A stretch of 6,330 bases of DNA from JAHEFT01 sp964443145 (GTDB lineage: Bacteria > Pseudomonadota > Gammaproteobacteria > Xanthomonadales > SZUA-36), in the NCBI GenBank assembly GCA_964443145.1, contig CAYUBS010000146.1, positions 1-6,330 of the forward strand. The letters are read 5' to 3'. Of this stretch, positions 1-6,330 are shown piece by piece. The position numbers and the translations under genes are program-made. Numbering within the stretch: position 1 is the stretch's first letter; each line of letters opens with the position of its first letter. The notes beneath the pieces are model-generated. The model made no database searches, was not told where the DNA came from, and saw only the letters and a list, made by a program, of their open reading frames with translations.

Positions 1-126
1 CGCGAGCCCTGGTTTATCTGCGAAGCACACGCAAAAGACGACAGCCTCACAGCAACCCTGGCTGCTTTTGAGAAGGCCGTCGATATCACAATGGACAAAA
101 TAAAAAATACGGAGTTGAAACCGTGA
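1..126 (+). CDS. C-terminal end of a probable class III PLP-dependent aminotransferase (partial, 5' end outside window)
   Basis: Frame 1 is open from the left edge to a TGA at 124-126 and gives 41 residues, beginning REPWFICEAHAKDD and continuing with SLTATLAAFEKAVD before a lysine-rich tail. The pattern of a short strand (WFICEAH), an acidic turn and a final helix ending in AFEKAV resembles the C-terminus of glutamate-1-semialdehyde aminomutase-like and other class III aminotransferases (typically a 'F.S.AHT.EDID.TL.AFE.A' pattern). No catalytic residue is inside the window: the PLP lysine and the rest of the fold lie to the left. Its stop codon overlaps the GTG start of the next gene by 4 bp (GTGA), so it is the preceding cistron of the same operon. 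That it is coding is fairly secure. The family call rests on a short tail and is moderate; the substrate is unknown. Confidence 0.6.
   Translation, partial: REPWFICEAHAKDDSLTATLAAFEKAVDITMDKIKNTELKP
111..114 (+). promoter_or_regulatory. Ribosome binding site for the first FAD oxidoreductase
   Basis: GGAG lies 8 nt upstream of the GTG at 123, inside the end of the upstream coding sequence. It supports this non-ATG start. The GTGA overlap of stop and start suggests coupled translation with the upstream cistron. Confidence 0.6.
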
Positions 127-1745
127 CGAAAAAATACGATGCGATCGTCATCGGGGCTGGCCACAACGGCCTGACCAACGGCGCCTACCTCGCCAAAGCC
201 GGGCTCAGCACGCTGATGGTTGAGAAAAATGACTACATTGGTGGCGCCACGGTCAGTCGCGAGTTGTATCAGAAGGACTGGAAATACTCCAATTGCTCCT
301 ACGTATGCAGCCTGCTTCGCCCCGAGGTTTACCGCAGCCTGAACCTCGCCAAATACGGTTTGCAGGTCGTTCCCTATGGCGGCAGCGTGACCATCGCTCA
401 AAACGGGGATTACCTCGGCGCTTTCGTTGACCATGACAAATCCCGCCGCGAAGTCGCCCGTCACAGCGAGCGTGATGCCGATGCCAGCGTTCGTTACGAA
501 CGTGACATCATGCGCCAGTGCCGTTTTATCCGGCAATTTTTGCTGCGCACCCCGCCCGACCCGACCTCGTTCAAAGTGCGTGACCTCGTCGAGATGATGC
601 ATTTGGGCAAAGAGGCCATGAAGCTCGGTGAGGACCTGATTTACGACACGATGCGCTTCTACACCATGAGCATCTCCGATTTTCTGGACGAGTATTTCGA
701 GAACCCGCTGATCAAAGCCTCACATTCCGGCAGCGGCATCATCGGTTCAGCGCTGGGTGTGATGTCACCCGGCACAGCTTATGTACTCCTGCATCACGCC
801 ATGGGTGATGTCGACGGCAGCATGGGCGCCTGGGGCTTTGCCCGCGGCGGCATGGGCGCCATAGCCAAGGCCATGCACGACTGCTTCACCGATGAAGGTG
901 GCGAAACCGTCACCGGTTCAGGTGTTGAGCAGATCATCGTGAAAAATGGCCGCGCGGTTGGCGTTGCGCTGGAAAACGGCAACGAATATTACGCCGACGT
1001 CGTTGTCTCCAACATGACCCTGCCCCGCACGTTCCTGGAATGCATGGATCCAAAAGACCTGGATGCCGGCTTCCTGAAGAAGGTAAAGAATTTCAAGATC
1101 CGGGGCTCCTCCGGCAAGCTGAATATCGCGCTGGATGGCGTACCCAACTTCACTGCCTTGAAGGGCCATACGGAACTGATTGCCGGCGACATGCATTTGA
1201 TCGATTCCACTGAGCGACTTGAACGCGCTTACGATGACTGGAAAAACGGTATCTGGTCACGAGACCCTTACATCGACATGATGATACCGTCGATGACCGA
1301 CCCGACCATGACCCCGCCGGGCAAACACTTCATGTCTGTGTTTGTGCAGTACGTGCCGCCCAAGGTCAATGGCAAGGACTGGACTGATGAGCAGGTTCAC
1401 CAATTCGGCCAGACCGTGATCAACCAGATCGAAGAGTACGCCCCAGGCTTTAAGGACCTGATCCTGCATATGGAGGTTCGCACTCCGCGCGAACTCGAGG
1501 ATGAAGTCGGCCTGACCGAAGGCAATATTTTCCAGGGCGAACTGACCATGGACCAGCTGATGTTCAACCGGCCAATCCCGGGCTTTGCCCAGTATCGGGG
1601 GCCGGTGAAAGGCATGTACCTGTGCGGCTCATCCAATCACCCGGGTGGTGGCGTAATGGCTGCTCCGGGTGCAAACGCAGCACGGGAAATCCTCGGCGAC
1701 TTGAAGAAAACCAACACGGTTCCGGAGGGCTGGCTCGATGACTAA
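123..1745 (+). CDS. FAD-dependent oxidoreductase, phytoene desaturase / PYROXD2-like (first of a tandem pair)
   Basis: This is a 540-residue cytosolic flavoprotein; no signal peptide or membrane segment is apparent. The N-terminal dinucleotide-binding fold is clear: VIGAGHNG (9-16), a strand ending in the ribose-binding Glu34, then the IGGA turn (39-42). Further family landmarks are ARGGMGAIAKAM (240-251), VVVSN (293-297), GKLNIALDGVPNF (331-343) and a C-terminal FAD-binding segment, GMYLCGSSNHPGGGV (497-511). Proteins of this amine-oxidase-superfamily group oxidise C-C or C-N bonds with FAD; most bacterial members lack a known substrate. The protein is collinear with the next gene's product, with the same offset for the GxGxxG motif. 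It differs by a longer segment around residues 100-200, a 13-residue tail, and GNIFQGEL (467-474) where the neighbour has a His/Trp-rich motif. The GTG start is supported by GGAG at 111-114 and by the motif lying at the usual distance from the N-terminus. True carotenoid desaturation is unlikely given the neighbours. Family call is secure; substrate unknown. Confidence 0.9.
   Translation: MTKKYDAIVIGAGHNGLTNGAYLAKAGLSTLMVEKNDYIGGATVSRELYQKDWKYSNCSYVCSLLRPEVYRSLNLAKYGLQVVPYGGSVTIAQNGDYLGAFVDHDKSRREVARHSERDADASVRYERDIMRQCRFIRQFLLRTPPDPTSFKVRDLVEMMHLGKEAMKLGEDLIYDTMRFYTMSISDFLDEYFENPLIKASHSGSGIIGSALGVMSPGTAYVLLHHAMGDVDGSMGAWGFARGGMGAIAKAMHDCFTDEGGETVTGSGVEQIIVKNGRAVGVALENGNEYYADVVVSNMTLPRTFLECMDPKDLDAGFLKKVKNFKIRGSSGKLNIALDGVPNFTALKGHTELIAGDMHLIDSTERLERAYDDWKNGIWSRDPYIDMMIPSMTDPTMTPPGKHFMSVFVQYVPPKVNGKDWTDEQVHQFGQTVINQIEEYAPGFKDLILHMEVRTPRELEDEVGLTEGNIFQGELTMDQLMFNRPIPGFAQYRGPVKGMYLCGSSNHPGGGVMAAPGANAAREILGDLKKTNTVPEGWLDD
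1724..1729 (+). promoter_or_regulatory. Strong ribosome binding site for the second FAD oxidoreductase
   Basis: GGAGGG sits 8 nt before the ATG at 1738, within the last codons of the preceding gene. It is the strongest Shine-Dalgarno match at any junction in the window. It fixes the start of the second oxidoreductase despite the 8-bp overlap with the first. Confidence 0.7.
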
Positions 1746-3288
1746 CTCAAACAACATCGTCATCATCGGCGGCGGCCATAACGGCCTGGTATGTGCAGCC
1801 TATCTTGCAAAAGCGGGTAAAAAAGTAACGGTTCTGGAGGCGGCTGACCGCGTCGGTGGCGTTGCGGCGACCCGCGAGTTTGCACCCGGCTTCAGTGCAT
1901 CCTGCGCGCACTTGATGAACTTGCTGGACGATAGCATCAGCAAAGAGCTTGGGCTGGCAGGCAATGGCCTTTCGATCGCAAAATCCGGGCTGAACACAAT
2001 CGCTCTGGCCGGAGACGGAAACCACCTGACCATCAGCGCGGATAGCATTGAGGGCACAGGACTCTCCGCTGAAGACAAAGCGGCGTATACCGAATATCGG
2101 CGCTTCATGGCCAAATTTGCAGCCGTCATCGGCAGCCTGCACAACCAGCTGCCGCCGCGTATCACCGAGCAGCGAGGTGACCTGATGACCCTGGGCAAGC
2201 TGGCATTGAAAATCCGTATGCTGGGTCGTGATGACATGCGTGAATTTCTGCGTATAGCGGGCATCAACATCTACGATGTGCTCAAGGAAAATTTTGATAA
2301 TCCGCTGCTAAAAGGCGCACTCAGCCTCGATGCGGTACTGGGTACATTTTCCGGGCCCCGCTCCAACAACAGTGTATTCACGGCGCTGCACCGGATGAGT
2401 GGGAACAACACGGGCGCAGCTGGTGCGGCCTCCATTCCGGCTGGCGGCATGGGAGCCGTCACCGAGGCAATGGCCGCCGCAGCACGCAAAGCCGGTGCAG
2501 AAATCCGCACAGGCAGCCCGGTCAGGAAAATCCTGATGGAGGACATGAAAGTTGCCGGCGTGGAGTTGACCAATGGTGAGCAAATCACAGCTTCTACCGT
2601 GGTTTCCAATGCCGATCCGAAAACCACCATCCTGGATCTGCTCGGCGCCGAACATGTAGAAGCGACCTTTGCGCGCAGGATCAGCAACTATCGCACCAAG
2701 GGCAATGCCGCCAAACTCCACCTTGCACTGGATGATCTGCCGAACTTCAAAGGTGTAACCCAAAGCCAGCTGGGTGAGCGCTTGCTTATCGCGCCCTCGG
2801 TTGAATACGTGGAACAGGCGTTTAACCATTGCAAATACGGCGAGTTCTCAGTCAAGCCGGTTGCCGAAATCACTCTGCCCAGTATCCACGACAGCAGCCT
2901 TGCACCTGCTGGAAAGCACGTGCTGTCAGCCATCATCCAGTACGCACCCCGCAACCTCGGGGCCGGCTGGAGCGAAGGCAAAGGGGCTTTCGCCGAGACC
3001 GTAATGGACCTGCTGTCGGAATACGCCCCGGATATTCGGGAAAAAACTACGGCGATGGAGTTGCTGACACCGGAAGACCTGGAACAGAAATTCGGCATGG
3101 GTGGTGGCCACTGGCATCACGGCGAGTTGTCACTGGATCAGTTCATGATGCTGCGGCCAGTGCCTAAAGCCGCGCAGTACGCGATGCCTGTAGATGGCCT
3201 TTACCTTTGCGGTGCCGGCAGCCATCCGGGCGGCGGAGTCATGGGCAGCGCAGGCAGGAATGCGGCCAATGCCGTTTTGGCCAAGTAA
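1738..3288 (+). CDS. FAD-dependent oxidoreductase, phytoene desaturase / PYROXD2-like (second of a tandem pair)
   Basis: This 516-residue flavoprotein is a diverged paralogue of the preceding gene product. The dinucleotide-binding motif is IIGGGHNG (9-16), with Glu34 at the end of the second strand and VGG at 39-41. It also has IPAGGMGAVTEAM (233-245), VVSNADP (288-294), KLHLALDDLPNF (326-337), GGGHWHHGELSLDQF (455-469) and the C-terminal FAD segment GLYLCGAGSHPGGGV (487-501). The GGHWHHGEL element is a form I recall from a proteobacterial subgroup of this family; the upstream paralogue has GNIFQGEL there, so the two probably differ in active site or cofactor environment. No signal peptide or transmembrane segment is seen. 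The start overlaps the previous stop by 8 bp and has GGAGGG at ideal spacing, so translation is probably coupled and near-stoichiometric, as for subunits of one complex. A heteromeric oxidase or dehydrogenase is plausible but not shown. Family secure; reaction unknown. Confidence 0.9.
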   Translation: MTNSNNIVIIGGGHNGLVCAAYLAKAGKKVTVLEAADRVGGVAATREFAPGFSASCAHLMNLLDDSISKELGLAGNGLSIAKSGLNTIALAGDGNHLTISADSIEGTGLSAEDKAAYTEYRRFMAKFAAVIGSLHNQLPPRITEQRGDLMTLGKLALKIRMLGRDDMREFLRIAGINIYDVLKENFDNPLLKGALSLDAVLGTFSGPRSNNSVFTALHRMSGNNTGAAGAASIPAGGMGAVTEAMAAAARKAGAEIRTGSPVRKILMEDMKVAGVELTNGEQITASTVVSNADPKTTILDLLGAEHVEATFARRISNYRTKGNAAKLHLALDDLPNFKGVTQSQLGERLLIAPSVEYVEQAFNHCKYGEFSVKPVAEITLPSIHDSSLAPAGKHVLSAIIQYAPRNLGAGWSEGKGAFAETVMDLLSEYAPDIREKTTAMELLTPEDLEQKFGMGGGHWHHGELSLDQFMMLRPVPKAAQYAMPVDGLYLCGAGSHPGGGVMGSAGRNAANAVLAK

Positions 3289-3306
3289 CGAGAACGGGAA
3301 AAGACT

Positions 3307-4512
3307 ATGAGAACAGTAGACGTAAGCAAACGGGACCACCACAAAACCGCCGTTTACCCCAGCCCGTTCTATTCACGGCAGAAAGAACACAACCAGATGA
3401 AGGAATGGACCCGCTGGGCCGATTACCTCTCTGTGCCGGCGTACTGGTGCTCAGACATGGAGTACTTTGCCGGCCGCAACGCCTGTGGTGTGTTCGACAT
3501 TACTCCAATGATCAAGCACCTGGTCAGCGGGCCGGATGCCCTGCCCTACCTCAACCGCCTGATGACGCGTGACGTCAGAAAAATCAAACCGGGACGGGTG
3601 GGTTACAGCGTTTGGTGTAACGAACAGGGCCGGGTTATCGACGACGGCACAATTTTTCATCTGCAGGAAGGCGTCTACCGCATTTGCTCACAGGAACATC
3701 AGCTTGACTGGTTTTTAACCAACACGCTGGGTTTCGATGTAACGATTGAAGAGGACACGCATGACGTGGCCGGCCTGGCCTTGCAGGGACCGACCAGCTG
3801 CGCTGTGCTAAAAGACATGGGCCTTGCAGGCATCGAAAACCTGACACCGTTCGGAATAACCTATTTCGATTTTGAAGGCACTGAACTGATGGTTTCACGC
3901 ACCGGTTTTACCGGTGACCTGGGCTATGAACTCTGGATCGACCCGGACCACGCTGAAGTACTCTGGGACCGGCTGTTCGCCGCCGGAGAGCTGCGCGGCA
4001 TAAAGGCAATGGGCAGTGACGCGCTGGAACTGCTGCGAATCGAAGCCGGATTTATACTGGCCGGTGCCGACTTCCTTCCTGCCATGGAGGCCGTACGCCC
4101 CACCCACACCCGCTCGCCCTTCGAACTGGGACTGGGCTGGCTGGTTAGTTTTGACAAGGGCGTTTTTAACGGCCGGCAGGCTCTGCTGGAAGAAAAGAAA
4201 AATGGCTCACGTTTCAACCTGGTCAAGCTGGACATCGATGGCAACAAGCCCGCAAAAGACTCGTTTGTCTACACTAAAAACAAGAAACTCGCAGGCACCG
4301 TCACTTCGTCCATGTGGTCGCCTTCGGCCAAGGCCAGTATCGCGCTGGCTTCGCTGGAAGCACCGCTCGGAAAACCCGGCGAGGAGTTCGAGGTTGAGGT
4401 TTATTACCAGCGCGAGCTCAAATGGAGCCGGGTGATGGCAAAAGCACGCGTGGTTAAGGATGTGTTCTGGGATCCACCGCGCAAGAAACAGACGCCACCG
4501 GCAGACTTTTAG
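3307..4512 (+). CDS. Stand-alone GcvT-fold aminomethyltransferase / folate-dependent demethylase-like protein
   Basis: The 401-residue product belongs to the glycine cleavage T-protein / DmdA / LigM superfamily, which transfers one-carbon units from a methylated or aminomethyl substrate to tetrahydrofolate. Landmarks in order: GVFDITPM (61-68), RVGYSVWCNEQGRVIDDGTI (97-116), SRTGFTGDLGYELW (197-210), LRIEAGFILAG (243-253), SPFELGLGWLV (270-280) and a C-terminal barrel domain (about 300-385). In RVIDDG, the Asp pair matches the 'G.IDD' site whose Asp contacts folate in T-proteins. About 45 N-terminal residues precede the core, including YPSPFYSRQKEHNQ, which belongs to this subfamily rather than to classical GcvT. 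The ATG at 3307 has only a weak purine-rich leader (GGGAAAAG, 3296-3303); Met31 is a possible but less likely start. The gene follows the flavoprotein pair by 18 bp. No gcvH or gcvP is nearby, so a role in the glycine cleavage system is unlikely. A demethylase or methyl-carrier role alongside the flavoproteins is inferred; substrate unknown. Confidence 0.88.
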   Translation: MRTVDVSKRDHHKTAVYPSPFYSRQKEHNQMKEWTRWADYLSVPAYWCSDMEYFAGRNACGVFDITPMIKHLVSGPDALPYLNRLMTRDVRKIKPGRVGYSVWCNEQGRVIDDGTIFHLQEGVYRICSQEHQLDWFLTNTLGFDVTIEEDTHDVAGLALQGPTSCAVLKDMGLAGIENLTPFGITYFDFEGTELMVSRTGFTGDLGYELWIDPDHAEVLWDRLFAAGELRGIKAMGSDALELLRIEAGFILAGADFLPAMEAVRPTHTRSPFELGLGWLVSFDKGVFNGRQALLEEKKNGSRFNLVKLDIDGNKPAKDSFVYTKNKKLAGTVTSSMWSPSAKASIALASLEAPLGKPGEEFEVEVYYQRELKWSRVMAKARVVKDVFWDPPRKKQTPPADF

Positions 4513-4519
4513 GCGAACA

Positions 4520-6330
4520 GTGGCTGAACATCTTCTCGACCCCCTGTTACGGCCCGCATCGCTGGCCGTAATTGGTGCCAGCGAGCGACCCGGTTCGGTG
4601 GGTCGCCAGACCATGGAGAATCTGCTGACCGGCGGCTATCCCGGCAAGCTTTACGCAATCAATCCCGGCTACGATTCCATTCTGGGCATACCCTGCTTCC
4701 CAGGCCTGGACGCTTTACCGGAAACGGTGGATCACGTGGTGATCGCACTCGGTGACGCCCGTATCGAGGCCGCCCTCGACGACACCATTGCACACGGTGC
4801 AAAGGCAGCTACGATGATGTCCAGCCTGGTGTTGGATGACGACACGCCACCGCTGTTACGCGACCGTGTGGCGGCGAAAGTTGAAGCCTCCGGCCTGGTC
4901 GTCTGTGGTGCCAACGGCATGGGCTTTTACAACTGCGCCGACGGCGTCTGGGTTTGCGGATTCGACACACGTGAGAACCATGTGCATGGCGGCAACGTTA
5001 CCTTGATCAGCCATTCCGGGGGCGGCATGTCCGGCATCGTCGATTGCGAGGAACGCATTGATTTCAACCTGGCGGTTTCCACCGGCCAGGAGCTCAGCGT
5101 ATCCATGGACCAATACATGGACTGGGCGCTGGAGCGTGAAGATACCCGGGTAATTGGCCTGTTCATGGAGACCGCTCGTAACCCGGCGGGCATGACCGCC
5201 GCATTCAGGAAAGCACGGGACAAAAACATACCGGTCGTCGTTCTTAAGGTCGGGCGCACCGAGCTGTCCGCCCACCTGGCGGTTTCACATTCCGGCGCGA
5301 TAGCGGGCCGGGACGACGCCTACCAGGCCTTGTTTGACCGCTACGGCGTACAACGTGTAGAAGACATGGACGAGTTAGCCACTGCCCTGATCATGTTCGC
5401 CCAGCCTCATCCGGTAAGCGATGGCGAACTGGTCAGCATCCACGACTCCGGTGGCCAGCGCCAATTGTTGATCGACCTGGCCGCAGACATGGATGTTGAG
5501 CTGGCACAGATTCAACCCGGTACAGAAGCCCTTCTGGAAGACCTGCTGGACCCTGGCCTGCCACCGGTCAACCCGCTGGATGCCTGGGGCGCTGGTGGAC
5601 CAGGCGCCGACAAGGTGATGGAGGACTGCCTGGCCGCCCTGATGGCTGACCCCGGTGCCTCCATGGGTGCCGTTGTCCACGACCGCGCACCGCTCAGTAA
5701 AATTTACGAGCAATATTTCGAGTACATGCGAGCCGGGCACCGGGCTTCCGGTAAGCCGGTATTCCTGGTCTCCAACCACCAGGGCAGCGGCTCTGATCCC
5801 GCCGCGGTGCAGATCACCCGAGAAGGCTTCCCGGTGCTGGACGGCCTGCGCCCGTTCCTGGCCGGTGTGCGCTGCCTGACAAACTACCGTGATTACCGGG
5901 CCGGCCTGGCTGCCAGTCAGCCAACGCCGTCAACCACACCTGATCCCGGCAGGGTCGGCTATTGGCACCGTAAGCTGTCCAGCGGCATCACGCTGGAAGA
6001 ATTCGAATCCGGGCAACTACTGCGCGATTTTGGATTTCCAATGAACGCCTGCCTCCTGGCGGACTGCGAAGAGGAGGCGGTAGCGGCCGCTACGGAACTG
6101 GGATTCCCTGTCGTGGTGAAGACCGCAGCACCGGGTATTTTGCACAAAACGGACCGTGACGGCGTCAAGCTGAACATCGCGAACGAGGCGCAGCTTAGGG
6201 CCGCGTATGCCGACCTGGCCACACGCCTGGGACCGCGCGTATTGCTATCGCCAATGTTGCAGTTCAGCGGAGTCGAAATGGTGCTGGGATTGGTCCGTGA
6301 CCAACAATTTGGCCCGCTGGTCATGCTGGG
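4520..6330 (+). CDS. Fused alpha-beta NDP-forming acyl-CoA synthetase, acetate-CoA ligase family (partial, 3' end outside window)
   Basis: The frame is open from a GTG at 4520 to the right edge: 603 codons plus two bases. Fused proteins of this family are usually about 700 residues, so roughly 100 residues are missing. They interconvert acyl-CoA plus ADP and Pi with free acid, CoA and ATP through phosphohistidine intermediates. The N-terminal CoA-binding Rossmann domain starts with SLAVIGASERPGSVG (14-28). Succinyl-CoA-synthetase-like domains follow, with SHSGGGMSG (164-172) and AVSHSGAIAG (254-263), whose His257 aligns with the catalytic phosphohistidine of the 'SHTG' motif. The C-terminal ATP-grasp domain begins near 490, with VVVKTAAPGILHKTD (531-545; Lys534, His542) and GVEMVLGLVRDQQFGPLVML before the cut. 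Usual GPNCLG is here GANGMGF (130-136), a subgroup variant. The start has a weak AGGCG overlapping the previous stop, 7 bp after it, so reinitiation is possible. No GNAT acetyltransferase domain is seen, unlike PatZ, but the 3' part is absent. The acid substrate is unknown; acetate is not implied by the family name. Confidence 0.9.
   Translation, partial: MAEHLLDPLLRPASLAVIGASERPGSVGRQTMENLLTGGYPGKLYAINPGYDSILGIPCFPGLDALPETVDHVVIALGDARIEAALDDTIAHGAKAATMMSSLVLDDDTPPLLRDRVAAKVEASGLVVCGANGMGFYNCADGVWVCGFDTRENHVHGGNVTLISHSGGGMSGIVDCEERIDFNLAVSTGQELSVSMDQYMDWALEREDTRVIGLFMETARNPAGMTAAFRKARDKNIPVVVLKVGRTELSAHLAVSHSGAIAGRDDAYQALFDRYGVQRVEDMDELATALIMFAQPHPVSDGELVSIHDSGGQRQLLIDLAADMDVELAQIQPGTEALLEDLLDPGLPPVNPLDAWGAGGPGADKVMEDCLAALMADPGASMGAVVHDRAPLSKIYEQYFEYMRAGHRASGKPVFLVSNHQGSGSDPAAVQITREGFPVLDGLRPFLAGVRCLTNYRDYRAGLAASQPTPSTTPDPGRVGYWHRKLSSGITLEEFESGQLLRDFGFPMNACLLADCEEEAVAAATELGFPVVVKTAAPGILHKTDRDGVKLNIANEAQLRAAYADLATRLGPRVLLSPMLQFSGVEMVLGLVRDQQFGPLVML

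Noticed and set aside
1800..2270. Long open frames on the minus strand, such as 1800-2270, 2308-2829, 4207-4614 and 5375-5779
   Set aside because: They lie opposite well-supported coding sequence, give low-complexity Ser/Arg/Pro- or His/Gln-rich translations without recognisable motifs, and overlap one another. They are shadows of the plus-strand genes.
123..3288. Carotenoid biosynthesis locus (phytoene desaturase / CrtI pair)
   Set aside because: The FAD motifs are shared across the wider family, but there is no phytoene synthase, GGPP synthase or cyclase nearby. The neighbours are one-carbon, amine and acyl-CoA enzymes, which favours the PYROXD2-like oxidoreductase reading.
3289..3306. Possible promoter or terminator in the largest intergenic gap
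   Set aside because: Only 18 bp, with no hairpin or T-run. It holds just a weak purine-rich leader for the next start.
3207..3572. Alternative plus-strand frame spanning the junction of the second oxidoreductase and the GcvT-like gene
   Set aside because: It overlaps both conserved genes out of frame, is very Arg/Gln/Pro-rich and has no domain pattern.
3307..4512. gcvT of the glycine cleavage system
   Set aside because: No gcvH or gcvP lies adjacent, and the N-terminal extension and variant motifs differ from classical GcvT. The superfamily call is kept, but not the gene symbol.
1738..4512. Canonical heterotetrameric sarcosine oxidase (soxBDAG)
   Set aside because: The flavoproteins carry phytoene-desaturase-type C-terminal motifs instead of the DAO-type pattern. 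The GcvT-like protein is not fused to an NAD-binding half, and no small SoxD- or SoxG-like gene is present.
4520..6330. Protein lysine acetyltransferase PatZ-type gene
   Set aside because: The visible part matches the acyl-CoA synthetase core, and no GNAT domain is seen. A C-terminal GNAT domain beyond the window cannot be formally excluded, but the GANGMGF subgroup motifs point to a stand-alone synthetase.

Overview
The window looks like the middle of a catabolic operon from a proteobacterium, possibly a marine or soil gamma- or alphaproteobacterium. It is moderately GC-rich by eye (not counted), very compact, and all coding sequence lies on the + strand. The taxonomic guess rests on general sequence character and on remembered resemblance to proteobacterial proteins; no marker gene is present.

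Layout: (1) positions 1-126 hold the last 41 codons of a gene entering from the left, probably a class III (PLP) aminotransferase. (2) 123-1745 and 1738-3288 are two adjacent, paralogous FAD-dependent oxidoreductases of the phytoene-desaturase/PYROXD2-like group. (3) 3307-4512 is a stand-alone GcvT-fold, folate-dependent aminomethyltransferase or demethylase-like protein. (4) 4520 to the right edge is the first 603 codons of a fused alpha-beta, NDP-forming acyl-CoA synthetase (acetate-CoA ligase family), cut off inside its ATP-grasp domain. Junctions are -4, -8, +18 and +7 bp, so the genes are almost certainly co-transcribed and partly translationally coupled. No promoter, terminator, RNA gene, mobile element, CRISPR array or notable repeat was seen. 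No gene-free stretch exceeds 18 bp.

How the genes may work together (inference): a flavoprotein next to a GcvT-fold protein is the logic of sarcosine and dimethylglycine oxidation, where the flavoprotein oxidises an N-methyl group and the GcvT-like unit passes the one-carbon unit to tetrahydrofolate. Here the flavoproteins are not of the usual D-amino-acid-oxidase fold family but a tandem pair of phytoene-desaturase/PYROXD2 type. An aminotransferase upstream and an acyl-CoA synthetase downstream would fit deamination of the demethylated amine and CoA activation of, or energy recovery from, the resulting acid. The substrate cannot be read from the sequence. The gene combination is the main point of interest; each protein family on its own is familiar.
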